The position numbers and the translations under genes were made by a program. Of a DNA stretch of 56,979 bases, positions 19,947 through 29,289 are shown piece by piece. The notes beneath the pieces were generated by a model. The model was not told the origin of the DNA. It searched no databases and was given only the letters and a program-made list of their open reading frames with translations. Source of the DNA: Actinomycetota bacterium (GTDB lineage: Bacteria; Actinomycetota; Actinomycetes; S36-B12); assembly GCA_017857875.1 (NCBI GenBank), contig JAFMCH010000006.1, forward strand, positions 1-56,979, in the 5' to 3' direction. Each line of letters starts with the position of its first letter. Position 1 is the first letter of the stretch.

Positions 19947-20353
19947 ACTAGGTTCGGGAAGAACAGAGCGATCTCACGGGCCGCGGACTCGGACGAATCC
20001 GAACCGTGGGTGACATTGTTTTGTGTTTGAATCGCTAGGTCTCCGCGAATCGTGCCCGGCGCGGCCTGGACCGGATTAGTAGCACCCATCATGGTGCGCC
20101 AACTGACAATGGCATCTGGTCCTTCAATCACTGCAGCAACGAGTGGTGCCGACGTGATGAACTCGACCAGTTCGCCAAAAAAGGGCTTATCCCGATGCTC
20201 CGCGTAATGGGCTTGTGCAACCTGTGCACTCACTGTCTGCAGTGACAGGGCCACCACAGAAAAACCCTTCCGTTCGATTCGGCCAAGAACCTCGCCAATC
20301 AAGCCGCGAGCGACGCCATCTGGCTTGATCAACACAAGAGTACGTTCTGACAC
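19943..20353 (-). CDS. ndk: Nucleoside diphosphate kinase
   Basis: 136 aa, normal length. It starts [21 protein letters not shown]; the phospho-accepting histidine is in NNVTHGSDS near residue 117. It balances NTP and dNTP pools. The GTG has GAAGGGATC upstream as Shine-Dalgarno. In M. tuberculosis ndk (Rv2445c) lies beside the DUF4233 gene and folC, as here. Confidence 0.98.
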   Translation of the reverse strand: MSERTLVLIKPDGVARGLIGEVLGRIERKGFSVVALSLQTVSAQVAQAHYAEHRDKPFFGELVEFITSAPLVAAVIEGPDAIVSWRTMMGATNPVQAAPGTIRGDLAIQTQNNVTHGSDSSESAAREIALFFPNLV

Positions 20354-20377
20354 GAGGGATCCCTTCGAACCAATGAG

Positions 20378-20407
20378 CGAAACAATGAATGAGGAAACAA
20401 TGAATGA
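20378..20407. repeat. 15-bp tandem direct repeat upstream of ndk
   Basis: Two adjacent copies, CGAAACAATGAATGA and GGAAACAATGAATGA, differ only at the first base. They lie 25-54 bp upstream of the ndk GTG, in an AT-richer spacer that is otherwise featureless. This could be a binding site or simple slippage. Confidence 0.6.
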
Positions 20408-20452
20408 ATCGATGCACTGACACCCTAGGACACACGGTGTCAGGCTCGCTGG

Positions 20453-20794
20453 TCAGCCGCTGCCGTCTGCGGCCTGCGCTCGCAATCCGTCCACCCGCCG
20501 ACCCCAGCGAATCGCCAACCACCACAGTGCAGCGAAGATTCCGCCAATAATGATCATCACCGGGACGAGTATCGACGTCGCCAAGACCAGCACCTGCAGG
20601 ACCCAACCGACTGGCACGGCCCAGGGGCGAGTAACGACGCCGGCGAGCGCGATCAGCATGATTGCCAATGCGATTCCAGCCGTAATGAATACCCACGGCG
20701 GGCCTGACACGGTACCCACAACCACGGCAACCGGTATCGCCAAGAGCACTACGATTGCTTCGAAAACAAGAACCGAAGTTCCTAGAACCCTCAC
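20453..20794 (-). CDS. DUF4233 membrane protein
   Basis: 113 aa with four predicted helices, beginning MRVLGTSVLVFEAIVVLLAIPVAVV and containing RPWAVPVGWVLQVLVL, both characteristic of DUF4233. The gene almost always lies between folC and ndk in actinobacteria (Rv2446c in M. tuberculosis). GTG start with AGG just upstream; an in-frame stop lies two codons before, so no longer form exists. Function unknown. Confidence 0.9.
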   Translation of the reverse strand: MRVLGTSVLVFEAIVVLLAIPVAVVVGTVSGPPWVFITAGIALAIMLIALAGVVTRPWAVPVGWVLQVLVLATSILVPVMIIIGGIFAALWWLAIRWGRRVDGLRAQAADGSG

Positions 20795-20837
20795 GTGTTA
20801 CCTGCCTGGTCAAACGCCGCAATACATCTGCGATCAC

Positions 20838-22199
20838 TCATGACCGCACCATCAGCGCTCTCGCCTGCCCAGCGGTAACGACCGAACCGGTCACGACGAT
20901 GCCGGACGCGGCGTAGGTATCGGCCTCTTCGGCGAGACGAACGGCAGTATCAATCGCGTCGGCGAAACTATCGGCGATCTCCACACAGTCCGCCCCGAAT
21001 ATTTCCACCGCCGCGGCCGCGAGGTCATCGACATCCAAACATCGTGGGGAGTGGTTACGAGTGACGACCACCTCGTCGAAGACATCGGCAAGTGGAATGA
21101 GGATGCCGCGCACATCCTTGTCGGCCAATACGGCGATAACTCCGACGACATAACTAAAGGCGAAACTCTCCGTGATTGCTGCTGCCAGGGCTCGGGCACC
21201 GGCCGGATTGTGTGCTGCATCAACGACCACCGTGGGACCTCGACGAACAATCTCAAGACGCCCAGGGGTGGTGACCTCGGCGACACCCTCTTCAACAACT
21301 GCCCCGTCCAATGAACGGCCGCCAAGAAAAACCTCAACGGCGCTGATAGCGCAGGCAAAATTATGTGCCTGGTGCTCGCCGAACACGGGGAGGAATACAT
21401 CGGCATAAGTTGCGGCTGTGCCGCGGATCGTCAGAAGTTGTCCGCCCACCGCAATATCACGCTCAACCACCTCGAATGCCGACTCCTCCCAGTAGCCAAC
21501 CGCCGACACATCAGCGATCCGGGCGTTGATCACGGTAGCGACCTCAGGCGATTGCGAGGCAATCACCGCTGCGCCCTGTGGTGCAATGATTGCCGCCTTC
21601 TCTCGGGCGATATCAACGGTTGTGTCACCCAGGTAGTCGGTGTGATCAAGATCAATCGGGAGCACGACGGCGACCTGTGCGGGGGCGACAGACGTCGCGT
21701 CCCAGCGCCCACCCATACCCACCTCCACGACGGCCACATCAACCGGCGCGTCGGCGAAGGCCGAGTACGCCATCGCCGTGAGCACCTCGAAGAAACTCAA
21801 CGGAGTGCGCGCGTGGGCACTTGATTCATCAGTCCTGGGTTCGTCCAGCATCGCCACGAACGGCGCGATGTCATTCCAGATCCGAACGAACTCCGCCTCG
21901 CTCACCGACTGGCCGTCAATCTCGATGCGTTCGGTGGCTGAGTTCAGGTGCGGGCTGGTGTACAGACCGGTGCGAAGGCCCATCGCGCCCAGGAGTGAGG
22001 CAATCATGCGCGCTGTCGACGACTTACCGTTCGTGCCGGTCACTTGAATGATCGGCATGGCTAGCTGCGGCTGACCCAGCAGATCCAACAGGGCACTGAT
22101 CCGCTCCAGCGACGGATCGATTCGAGACTCGGGCCAGCGCATAAGCAACTGCGACATCACTCGATCAAACTCAGTATCGACGCCCTGACTCGTTTCCAC
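20838..22199 (-). CDS. folC: Folylpolyglutamate synthase / dihydrofolate synthase
   Basis: 453 aa from the chosen GTG; the ORF track begins 12 codons earlier. This GTG is preceded at 7 nt by TAGTGT, a -10 element, and the upstream GTGs lack ribosome sites. Mur ligase-type ATP grasp: P-loop IQVTGTNGKSSTARMI, GLYTSPHL, and DAAHNPAGARAL. It adds glutamate to dihydropteroate and folates. The DUF4233 gene follows 43 bp downstream. It is divergent from valS. Confidence 0.96.
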   Translation of the reverse strand: METSQGVDTEFDRVMSQLLMRWPESRIDPSLERISALLDLLGQPQLAMPIIQVTGTNGKSSTARMIASLLGAMGLRTGLYTSPHLNSATERIEIDGQSVSEAEFVRIWNDIAPFVAMLDEPRTDESSAHARTPLSFFEVLTAMAYSAFADAPVDVAVVEVGMGGRWDATSVAPAQVAVVLPIDLDHTDYLGDTTVDIAREKAAIIAPQGAAVIASQSPEVATVINARIADVSAVGYWEESAFEVVERDIAVGGQLLTIRGTAATYADVFLPVFGEHQAHNFACAISAVEVFLGGRSLDGAVVEEGVAEVTTPGRLEIVRRGPTVVVDAAHNPAGARALAAAITESFAFSYVVGVIAVLADKDVRGILIPLADVFDEVVVTRNHSPRCLDVDDLAAAAVEIFGADCVEIADSFADAIDTAVRLAEEADTYAASGIVVTGSVVTAGQARALMVRS

Positions 22200-22212
22200 C
22201 CTCAGCACACTA
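22200..22212 (-). promoter_or_regulatory. -10 element TAGTGT for folC, leaderless
   Basis: TAGTGT (22207-22212) ends 7 nt before the GTG at 22199. Together with the valS element it forms a back-to-back promoter pair within 60 bp. Confidence 0.5.
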
Positions 22213-22245
22213 ACCGTCCCGCTCCGGCCCGGCACTCGCGCTGCC

Positions 22246-22259
22246 TAGGATGGGGCCTC
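22246..22259 (+). promoter_or_regulatory. -10 element TAGGAT for valS, leaderless
   Basis: TAGGAT (22246-22251) ends 8 nt before the valS ATG. The intervening GGGGCCTC is not a usefully spaced Shine-Dalgarno. No clear TTGACA box was seen at 16-18 bp. Confidence 0.5.
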
Positions 22260-24815
22260 ATGACTGGACTGCCGGACAAACCCTCCATAGATGGCCTCGA
22301 AGATCGCTGGTCACAACGCTGGGAGGACTCCGGCATTTACCTGTTCGACCGCACCAAGACTCGTGACCAGGTCTATTCGATTGACACGCCCCCGCCCACG
22401 GTTAGCGGCTCTCTGCACGTCGGCCACGTTTTTAGCTATACCCATACCGACTGCATCGCGCGGTTTAAGCGCATGCGTGGTTTCGAAGTCTTCTATCCGA
22501 TGGGATGGGACGATAACGGCCTTCCCACCGAGCGGCGCGTGCAGAACTACTTCGGTGTGCGCTGCGATCCCTCGCTTGCCTATGAGGAAGATTTCACACC
22601 GCCCGATAAACCCGATGCCAAGAACCAACTCCCGATCTCGCGCCGAAACTTCGTTGAACTGTGCGAGCAGCTCACGATCGAGGATGAGGTTGCCTTCGAG
22701 CAGTTGTGGCGTCGATTGGGTTTGTCCATCGACTGGACCCAGACGTATCAAACAATTGATGACAATGCGCGCGCGACGTCGCAACGAGCGTTTCTGGCCA
22801 ATCTCGCGCGTGGCGAGGCATACCAATCCGAGGCGCCGACACTCTGGGACATTACTTTCCGTACGGCCGTGGCACAGGCGGAACTCGAGGATCGTGACCG
22901 CCCAGGCGCTTACTACCGCATTGGTTTTCCGCGGTTGACAGATGACGCATGCGATCAGCGAATCTGGATCGAAACCACACGACCAGAACTTCTCGCCGCA
23001 TGCGTCGCACTCGTCGCCCACCCCGACGATGAGCGGTATCAGGAACTGTTCGGTACCAAGGTGCGCACTCCGTTGTTCAACGTCGAGGTGCCGGTTGTGG
23101 CACATCGCTTAGCCGATCCGGACAAGGGCTCCGGCATCGCGATGATCTGCACATTCGGTGACCTAACAGACGTCACCTGGTGGCGTGAATTGTCGTTACC
23201 GACTCGACCCATCATCGGTTGGGACGGCCGCATCCTTCGCGAAACACCGTCGTGGATCGTTGACACGGATGCCCAAGCGCACTACCAGTCACTGGCTGGA
23301 TCAACTTCGCACACAGCGAAAGAAAGAATCTTTGAGCTGCTCGTCGCCGGCGGACATACCCAGGGTGAGCCACGGGCAATCACACATCCGGTGAAGTTCT
23401 TTGAAAAGGGTGAACGGCCACTGGAAATCGTCACCACGCGTCAGTGGTACTTCACCAACGGGGGGCGAGATGCCGAAATCCGCGAACAACTGTTGGCTCG
23501 CGGGCGTGAATTAACGTGGCATCCAGAACACATGCAGGTCCGCTACGAGAACTGGGTCGAAGGACTCAATGGAGACTGGCTGGTCTCTCGACAACGATTC
23601 TTTGGTGTGCCAATTCCGGTCTGGTATCCCCTCGATGATGATCAGCAACCAGTCTTTGACCAGCCCATCGTGCCCGCTGATGCCGATCTGCCCATCGACC
23701 CCTCCTCGGAGGCACCGGCAGGTTTCACCGCCGATCAGCGCAGCGCGCCCGGTGGATTCATCGGCGACCCCGACGTGATGGACACCTGGGCGACCTCCTC
23801 GCTCAGCCCGCAAATCGCCGGCGGCTGGGAGCGCGACCAGGACCTGTGGGCCCGAATCTTTCCGATGGATCTGCGCCCACAGGCTCACGAAATCATTCGC
23901 ACCTGGTTGTTCTCAACCGTCGTGCGGTCGCACCTGGAGTTCAACTGCCTACCGTGGTCGAACGCAGCGATCAGCGGCTGGATCTTGGATCCAGACCGCA
24001 AGAAAATGAGCAAGTCCCAGGGCAATGTGGTCACTCCGCTTGGCCTGTTGGACGAACATGGCTCAGATGCCGTGCGATATTGGGCGGCTTCTGGTCGACC
24101 CGGAACAGATACAGCCTTTGACGTAGGCCAGATGAAGATCGGTCGTCGCTTGGCGATAAAGATCCTCAATGCCAGCCGCTTCGTGCTGAGCAACGCTGCC
24201 GTCGTTGCTGATGGCGAAGTCACGGAACCGCTCGACCAGGCTTTGCTCGCTGCCTTGAGCAACACGGTCCAGAAGGCAACGAGTGCATTCGAGGAATACA
24301 ACTACACCCGTGCGTTGGAATTGACCGAAACCTTCTTCTGGTCGTTCACCGATGATCATGTTGAACTAGTCAAGGAACGGGCCTACGGGGATCCCAATGA
24401 TCCGCGCACCATCTCAGCTCGCGCCACGTTGGCCTATGTTCTGAGCGCTCAATTACGTTTATTCGCACCGATTTTGCCCTTTGTCACCGAGGAGGTGTGG
24501 TCCTGGTGGCAACCCGGTTCTGTACACACCGCTGCGTGGCCTGATCCGAATGAATGGGCAGCAGCAGTGCCGGAAGACACCGATCCGCAACTGATTGATG
24601 ACGTCGCCGCCGTGCTCTCTGCTATCCGACGCGCCAAGAGCGAGGCAAAGGTTTCCATGAAGGCCGAGGTGGCCTCGGTCGTCATCACCGGACCGGCGCA
24701 AATGCTGTCGCGGGTGCAACGCGCACAGGCAGACCTTACTTCAGCCGGGCGCGTCCAACAGATCACCTACCAAGAGGGCCCGGAGTTCTCGGTACAAGCG
24801 GTCTTGGCGGACTAA
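22260..24815 (+). CDS. valS: Valyl-tRNA synthetase
   Basis: 851 aa class I synthetase. HIGH-type motif SLHVGHVFSYTHTD near residue 50, KMSKS in DRKKMSKSQGNVV near residue 580, and an editing (CP1) domain between. The signature MGWDDNGLPTERRVQNYFGVRCDPS marks the alternative ValS subgroup found in many actinobacteria and rickettsiae. It charges tRNA-Val. In M. tuberculosis valS lies on the same strand as folC; here it is inverted, divergent from folC and convergent with clpX (7 bp gap). Confidence 0.98.
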   Translation: MTGLPDKPSIDGLEDRWSQRWEDSGIYLFDRTKTRDQVYSIDTPPPTVSGSLHVGHVFSYTHTDCIARFKRMRGFEVFYPMGWDDNGLPTERRVQNYFGVRCDPSLAYEEDFTPPDKPDAKNQLPISRRNFVELCEQLTIEDEVAFEQLWRRLGLSIDWTQTYQTIDDNARATSQRAFLANLARGEAYQSEAPTLWDITFRTAVAQAELEDRDRPGAYYRIGFPRLTDDACDQRIWIETTRPELLAACVALVAHPDDERYQELFGTKVRTPLFNVEVPVVAHRLADPDKGSGIAMICTFGDLTDVTWWRELSLPTRPIIGWDGRILRETPSWIVDTDAQAHYQSLAGSTSHTAKERIFELLVAGGHTQGEPRAITHPVKFFEKGERPLEIVTTRQWYFTNGGRDAEIREQLLARGRELTWHPEHMQVRYENWVEGLNGDWLVSRQRFFGVPIPVWYPLDDDQQPVFDQPIVPADADLPIDPSSEAPAGFTADQRSAPGGFIGDPDVMDTWATSSLSPQIAGGWERDQDLWARIFPMDLRPQAHEIIRTWLFSTVVRSHLEFNCLPWSNAAISGWILDPDRKKMSKSQGNVVTPLGLLDEHGSDAVRYWAASGRPGTDTAFDVGQMKIGRRLAIKILNASRFVLSNAAVVADGEVTEPLDQALLAALSNTVQKATSAFEEYNYTRALELTETFFWSFTDDHVELVKERAYGDPNDPRTISARATLAYVLSAQLRLFAPILPFVTEEVWSWWQPGSVHTAAWPDPNEWAAAVPEDTDPQLIDDVAAVLSAIRRAKSEAKVSMKAEVASVVITGPAQMLSRVQRAQADLTSAGRVQQITYQEGPEFSVQAVLAD

Positions 24816-24822
24816 GAACAGA

Positions 24823-26127
24823 TTACGCAGACTCTTTGCGTGCTCGCGTTCGCTTAGGAGCCTCAACTTCACGCGGAACCAGAGTCGGCAACACGTTGTC
24901 GCGCACGGTTTCACCAGTAACCACAACACGCGCAACGTCCTCGCGGCTAGGCACGTCGTACATCACGTTGAGGAGCACCTCTTCTAAGATCGCACGCAGC
25001 CCGCGAGCACCAGTGCCACGCTTCAGGGCTTGCTCAGCGATCTCATTGAGCGCGTCCTCGGTGAATTCAAGATCGACGCCATCGAGATCGAATAACCGCG
25101 CATACTGCTTGACCAGCGCATTGCGGGGCTCGGTCAACACCTGGACCAGCGCCTCGCGATCAAGTCGATTGACCGAGGTGAACACCGGCAAGCGGCCCAC
25201 AAACTCCGGAATCATCCCGAATTTCAACATGTCCTCGGGCATTACGTAGCCGAAAATATCATCCGGGTTCGCCTCGGGCTTGCCCGCTGCAGTCTGACCA
25301 TCGACAAGATCGAAGGTAAATCCCATCCGCTTCTTGCCCACCCGCTGCTCAATTATCGTGTCAAGGCCGGCGAAGGCTCCTCCGACGATGAACAACACAT
25401 TGGTCGTGTCGATCTGGATGAACTCCTGATGCGGATGTTTACGGCCACCCTGGGGCGGCACCGACGCAGTTGTTCCTTCCAGAATCTTCAGCAGTGCCTG
25501 CTGCACACCCTCGCCCGACACATCGCGGGTAATAGAGGGGTTCTCACTCTTGCGAGCGACCTTGTCAATTTCGTCAATGTAGATAATGCCGGTCTCGGCT
25601 TTCTTGACGTCATAGTCAGCAGCCTGAATCAACTTCAACAGAATGTTCTCGACATCTTCACCGACATACCCTGCCTCGGTAAGTGCGGTGGCATCGGCAA
25701 TCGCGAAGGGCACGTTTAGCATGCGCGCGAGTGTTTGGGCAAGCAGTGTCTTCCCCGAGCCGGTAGGTCCTAGGAGCAAAATATTGGACTTGGCTAACTC
25801 GACAAGATCGTCGTTGTTGCGCGCCTTAGCGCCGGCTTGCACACGCTTGTAATGATTGTAAACCGCAACTGATAGCGCCTTCTTGGCTACATCTTGACCG
25901 ATGACGTAGTTATCGAGAAAGTCATAGATCTCACGAGGCTTGGGCAATTCCTCAAAGGGCATATCAACCGAGTCATTGAGCTCTTCTTCAATGATTTCGT
26001 TGCATAGATCGATGCACTCGTCACAGATGTACACACCAGGGCCGGCAATGAGCTTCTTTACCTGCTTCTGGCTCTTTCCACAGAAAGAACACTTCAGCAG
26101 GTCACCCCCATCTCCCATGCGTGCCAC
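24823..26127 (-). CDS. clpX: ATP-dependent Clp protease ATP-binding subunit ClpX
   Basis: 434 aa from the GTG preceded by GAAAGGGTG (ORF track starts 3 codons earlier). N-terminal zinc-binding domain CSFCGKS ... CDECIDLC, Walker A GPTGSGKT, Walker [10 protein letters not shown], the IGF loop region and a sensor-2 GARGLR near the end. AAA+ unfoldase feeding ClpP1P2. It lies 155 bp downstream of clpP2 and has its own upstream region with a perfect inverted repeat. Confidence 0.98.
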   Translation of the reverse strand: MARMGDGGDLLKCSFCGKSQKQVKKLIAGPGVYICDECIDLCNEIIEEELNDSVDMPFEELPKPREIYDFLDNYVIGQDVAKKALSVAVYNHYKRVQAGAKARNNDDLVELAKSNILLLGPTGSGKTLLAQTLARMLNVPFAIADATALTEAGYVGEDVENILLKLIQAADYDVKKAETGIIYIDEIDKVARKSENPSITRDVSGEGVQQALLKILEGTTASVPPQGGRKHPHQEFIQIDTTNVLFIVGGAFAGLDTIIEQRVGKKRMGFTFDLVDGQTAAGKPEANPDDIFGYVMPEDMLKFGMIPEFVGRLPVFTSVNRLDREALVQVLTEPRNALVKQYARLFDLDGVDLEFTEDALNEIAEQALKRGTGARGLRAILEEVLLNVMYDVPSREDVARVVVTGETVRDNVLPTLVPREVEAPKRTRARKESA

Positions 26128-26148
26128 GAGACGCACCCTTTCGATTAC

Positions 26149-26168
26149 TGATCACGGTTGAGTGATCA
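26149..26168. promoter_or_regulatory. Inverted repeat upstream of clpX (operator candidate)
   Basis: TGATCAC-GGTTGA-GTGATCA: two perfect 7-bp arms with a 6-bp spacer, beginning 22 bp upstream of the clpX GTG. Size and symmetry fit a dimeric repressor site overlapping the clpX promoter. No regulator family was recognised from the sequence. Confidence 0.4.
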
Positions 26169-26282
26169 TCACTGAGTGAGCAGAACCACCGATCATGACG
26201 CTACCGCGAAGATCCTCACGGAGGCACGCGTTTGACCGTGCATTCATTACGCCCACAGCGGACACTGTGAAATTCGGGCCCC

Positions 26283-26966
26283 CTAGGAGGCCGAAGCAGC
26301 GCCGATGGCGGTCTTGCGTGAGGAGATCACCTGATCGATCAGGCCAAACTCCTTGGCTGCCTCGGCCGTCAAAATTCGGTCCCGCTCAATATCCTTTTCG
26401 ATCTGCTCCACTGACCGACCGGTGTGCAGGGCCAGGATGCCTTCCATTTCCTGACGCATACGCAGGATCTCGTTAGCCTGAATTTCTACGTCAGATGCCT
26501 GTCCACCACCCTCGGTGTAGGGCTGGTGAATCAAGATGCGCGCGTGTGGCAGGGCAAACCGCTTACCGGCGGCACCGGCAGCAAGCAGTACCGCAGCGGC
26601 AGAAGCAGCCTGGCCTAGACAGACGGTCTGTACCTGTGGCTTGACGAACTGCATGGTGTCGTAGATCGCCGTCATCGCCGTGTAGGAACCACCCGGGGAA
26701 TTGATGTAGATCTGAATATCGCGATCAGGGTCGAGGGACTCCAAGGTGAGTAATTGAGCCATGACGTCATCAGCGGAGGCGTCATCAATCTGTACACCCA
26801 GGAAGATGATGCGCTCTTCGAATAACTTGGTGTAGGGGTTGTGAACGCGCTCCCCATTGGCCGAACGCTCCCGGAATTCCGGCAGAATGTAGCGCGCCTG
26901 GGGGCTGACATATGCCGGCGTGCCCACGTGGTCAAAGCCGGTTGCACGTGTTGAAAAGTTCGTCAT
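26283..26966 (-). CDS. clpP2: ATP-dependent Clp protease proteolytic subunit ClpP2
   Basis: 227 aa. Serine protease subunit with the catalytic Ser in [14 protein letters not shown], His in [13 protein letters not shown], and Asp following in the [15 protein letters not shown]-like region ([18 protein letters not shown]). The ATG overlaps the clpP1 stop by 4 bp, as in mycobacteria where ClpP1 and ClpP2 form a mixed tetradecamer. The N-terminal 30 residues are likely a propeptide. Confidence 0.97.
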   Translation of the reverse strand: MTNFSTRATGFDHVGTPAYVSPQARYILPEFRERSANGERVHNPYTKLFEERIIFLGVQIDDASADDVMAQLLTLESLDPDRDIQIYINSPGGSYTAMTAIYDTMQFVKPQVQTVCLGQAASAAAVLLAAGAAGKRFALPHARILIHQPYTEGGGQASDVEIQANEILRMRQEMEGILALHTGRSVEQIEKDIERDRILTAEAAKEFGLIDQVISSRKTAIGAASAS

Positions 26967-27619
26967 GATCCACTCCCGGGTGCATCTGCGGCGGTGCTGT
27001 AGACGTGATCGATCAGCCCGTAGTCGCGGGCTTCTTCAGAGGTGAACCACCGGTCGCGATCAGAGTCAGCCTCGATCTGCTCGATGGTCTTGCCACTGTG
27101 TTCAGCGATGAGTTGAGCCATTCGCTTCTTGATGTAGATCATCTGCTCGGCCTGGATCTTGATGTCCGAGGCCGTTCCACCGATGCCGCCGAGGGGCTGA
27201 TGCATCATGATCCGAGTATTCGGAGTCGCATAGCGCTTTCCCGCCGCTCCTGCCGTCAACAAGAACTGCCCCATTGAGGCGGCTAGGCCCATCGAGATCG
27301 TCGTGACCTGGTTGGGGATCAACTGCATCGTGTCGTAGATGACCATGCCCGCAGTGATGGACCCACCGGGTGAATTGATGTATAAGGTGATGTCCCGCTC
27401 GGGGTCTTCGGCGGCGAGCACCTGGAGTTGCTTGGCGATTCGATTGGAGTTCTCATCGCGTACCTCGCCTTCCAGCCAGACGATGCGCTCACGCAGGAGC
27501 CGCTCATCGAGCATGTCGCCAAAGCCCGACATTCCCTGGGCCGGTGCGCGTAACTGTGGCACCGATATTCCCGAGGACATTGATGCCCCTGTCGCTGACA
27601 AGTAATCGAACCCGCTCAC
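26963..27619 (-). CDS. clpP1: ATP-dependent Clp protease proteolytic subunit ClpP1
   Basis: 218 aa from the GTG that follows AGAGAGGAGTTCCGC; the ORF track start 39 codons upstream is in untranslated leader. Catalytic Ser in [13 protein letters not shown], His in IMMHQPLGG, Asp in [20 protein letters not shown]. It forms the mixed ClpP1P2 protease with the overlapping clpP2 product. Confidence 0.97.
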   Translation of the reverse strand: MSGFDYLSATGASMSSGISVPQLRAPAQGMSGFGDMLDERLLRERIVWLEGEVRDENSNRIAKQLQVLAAEDPERDITLYINSPGGSITAGMVIYDTMQLIPNQVTTISMGLAASMGQFLLTAGAAGKRYATPNTRIMMHQPLGGIGGTASDIKIQAEQMIYIKKRMAQLIAEHSGKTIEQIEADSDRDRWFTSEEARDYGLIDHVYSTAADAPGSGS

Positions 27620-27718
27620 GCGGAACTCCTCTCTGTGGCGGGCACGGCAGCGGTTGCCACCCCTGTGCCCGTACTGACCATAACGCGCAATGCCAGGTTG
27701 TGAATTCCCACAGCGGGC

Positions 27719-27739
27719 CTTGTTCGCCCAGGGCACAAC
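27719..27739. promoter_or_regulatory. ClgR-like site between tig and clpP1
   Basis: TGTTCGCCCAGGGCACAA is close to the ClgR motif recalled for corynebacteria (WNNWCGCYNANRGCGWWS), with a weak right half (GCA instead of GCG). It lies about 100 bp upstream of the clpP1 GTG. ClgR activates clpP1P2 in actinobacteria, so the position fits. No clgR gene is in the window. Confidence 0.35.
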
Positions 27740-27742
27740 CGA

Positions 27743-29071
27743 CTATTCGAGTTCGTCGGGTGCTTCAACCATCTGTTCGCCCATGGCGCCGGCCTCGGCG
27801 GCCCGCAACTCGGCGTCTAGAGCCTCTAGGTCGACGATATTTCCGCTAGCGTCGGTGACCTTGACCTTCGAGGCAACCAGGGCCAGGGCCTTGCCTCGGC
27901 GAATATCGGCCATCGCAATCGGCAACTGGTTTCCCTGAATCAGGGCTGACAACAGTGCATCCGGACTCATACCGTAGCGGGGGGCCTGCTGAATCACCCA
28001 CGCAGACAACTCCGACTCACCTACAGCGATTTGCTCATCCTCGGCGATGCGATCCAAGATGAACTGGCTCTTAACGCGCTCAATAGTTTGATTGATGAAC
28101 TCCTCGCGATGGGCCTCATCGCCGTGACCATCGGTGAAGTGCTCCTCCACCTCCGCATCCACGATGCCTTGGGGAACAGGGATCTCCACGAGCTCCAGCA
28201 GCGCGTCGTGGGCGCGACCGCGCGCCTCCATCGCCTGTTCCATGCGCTTCACGCGGCCCATTCGTTCACCGAGGTCGGCGCGCAGTTCCTCGATCGTGTC
28301 GAATTCACTGGCCAAGATGGCGAAAGCATCGTCTGCCTCGGGCAACTCACGTTCGCGCACCGATGACACCACGATGGTCACGGTCAACGGCTTACCTTCA
28401 TATTCGCCAGCGCTGGGCACGAACTCAAAGGTCCGGGTCTCACCCGCAGTCGCTCCGGCCACAGCCTCGGTGAACCCTGGAAGGATGTCGTCTTCGCCGA
28501 GCTCGACCGACATGCTCGCCGCTGACAGGTCCTCGACCTCATTGCCCTCAGCATCGGCGCCGGACAGGTCGATGAGCAGCAGATCGCCCTCGGCAGCGGC
28601 TCGCTCAACCGGCACCAACGTGGCGAACCGGCGACGTAGCGACACGAGTTCCTCATCGATGCCCTCATCACCGGCGGCGATGTCGTCCACCTCGACGCTG
28701 ATCTCAGACCAGTCAGGCAGATCGAACTCTGGCCGCACGTCAACCTCCGCGGTGAACTCCACTAGGTCACCGTCTTCAATTTGAGTCACTTCAATCTCCG
28801 GCCGCCCGGCGATCTTGATGCCGTTTTCCTTCACAGCACTCTCGAAGGCCTCGGGGATGATCTCGTTGATGGCCTCTTGCAGGACCGCTCCACGACCAAC
28901 GCGTTGGTCAATGATCCGCGAGGGAACCTTGCCCTTACGAAACCCAGGGATCGTCACCTGCTCGGCAATGGTGCGGTAGGCGGCCTCTACGTTGTCGCTC
29001 ATCTCGGCGAAAGGAACTTCAACGGTGAGTTTGACCCGCGTGGGCGAAAGGGTTTCGACGCTGGACTTCAT
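27743..29071 (-). CDS. tig: Trigger factor (ribosome-associated chaperone, PPIase)
   Basis: 442 aa from the ATG with CAGGAGACC upstream; the ORF track extension reads through the tRNA-Pro gene and is not real. The N-terminal ribosome-binding domain has the signature GFRKGKVPSRII (F-R-K motif), followed by a PPIase domain and a helical C-terminal domain. The C-terminal 40 residues are acidic (AELRAAEAGAMGEQMVEAPDELE). It helps nascent chains fold and precedes clpP1P2, as in many bacteria. Confidence 0.97.
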   Translation of the reverse strand: MKSSVETLSPTRVKLTVEVPFAEMSDNVEAAYRTIAEQVTIPGFRKGKVPSRIIDQRVGRGAVLQEAINEIIPEAFESAVKENGIKIAGRPEIEVTQIEDGDLVEFTAEVDVRPEFDLPDWSEISVEVDDIAAGDEGIDEELVSLRRRFATLVPVERAAAEGDLLLIDLSGADAEGNEVEDLSAASMSVELGEDDILPGFTEAVAGATAGETRTFEFVPSAGEYEGKPLTVTIVVSSVRERELPEADDAFAILASEFDTIEELRADLGERMGRVKRMEQAMEARGRAHDALLELVEIPVPQGIVDAEVEEHFTDGHGDEAHREEFINQTIERVKSQFILDRIAEDEQIAVGESELSAWVIQQAPRYGMSPDALLSALIQGNQLPIAMADIRRGKALALVASKVKVTDASGNIVDLEALDAELRAAEAGAMGEQMVEAPDELE

Positions 29072-29135
29072 ACGATCACGGTCTCCTGATTTCAAGCGGG
29101 CGGGTGTGCGAAGTGACATGCCAATCGTGCTGCGG

Positions 29136-29208
29136 TCGGGGCGGGGAGACTCGAACTCCCGATCTCCTGCACCCAAAGCAGGCGCGCTAGCCACTGCGCT
29201 ACGCCCCG
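29136..29208 (-). tRNA. tRNA-Pro (TGG)
   Basis: 73 nt cloverleaf on the minus strand: acceptor CGGGGCG/CGCCCCG with discriminator A, D arm GCGC-AGTGGCTA-GCGC, anticodon stem CCTGC/GCAGG around loop TTTGGGT (anticodon TGG), T arm GGGAG-TTCGAGT-CTCCC. The 3' CCA is not encoded (ACCGC follows). It lies just upstream of tig, which agrees with other actinobacteria. Confidence 0.96.
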
Positions 29209-29221
29209 CGGGGCGCTAGGA

Positions 29222-29227
29222 AGTCTA
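29222..29227 (-). promoter_or_regulatory. -10 candidate for tRNA-Pro
   Basis: TAGACT on the minus strand, ending 13 nt before the tRNA 5' end; a start about 7 nt downstream would leave a short leader for RNase P. Confidence 0.35.
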
Positions 29228-29270
29228 GGGGTCGGGGGTTACTCCCTCCGCACTGCCTGGGGTCAGCCGC

Positions 29271-29276
29271 TAATCT
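29271..29276 (+). promoter_or_regulatory. -10 candidate for tRNA-Gly
   Basis: TAATCT ends 13 nt before the tRNA-Gly 5' end, mirroring the arrangement for the divergent tRNA-Pro. The -35 region is not recognisable. Confidence 0.4.
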
Positions 29277-29289
29277 TGACGTGCACCCG

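Noticed and set aside
20187-20837. 216-aa minus-strand ORF spanning the ndk start and the DUF4233 gene
   Set aside because: Lies in a different frame across two recognised genes, without membrane or family motifs.
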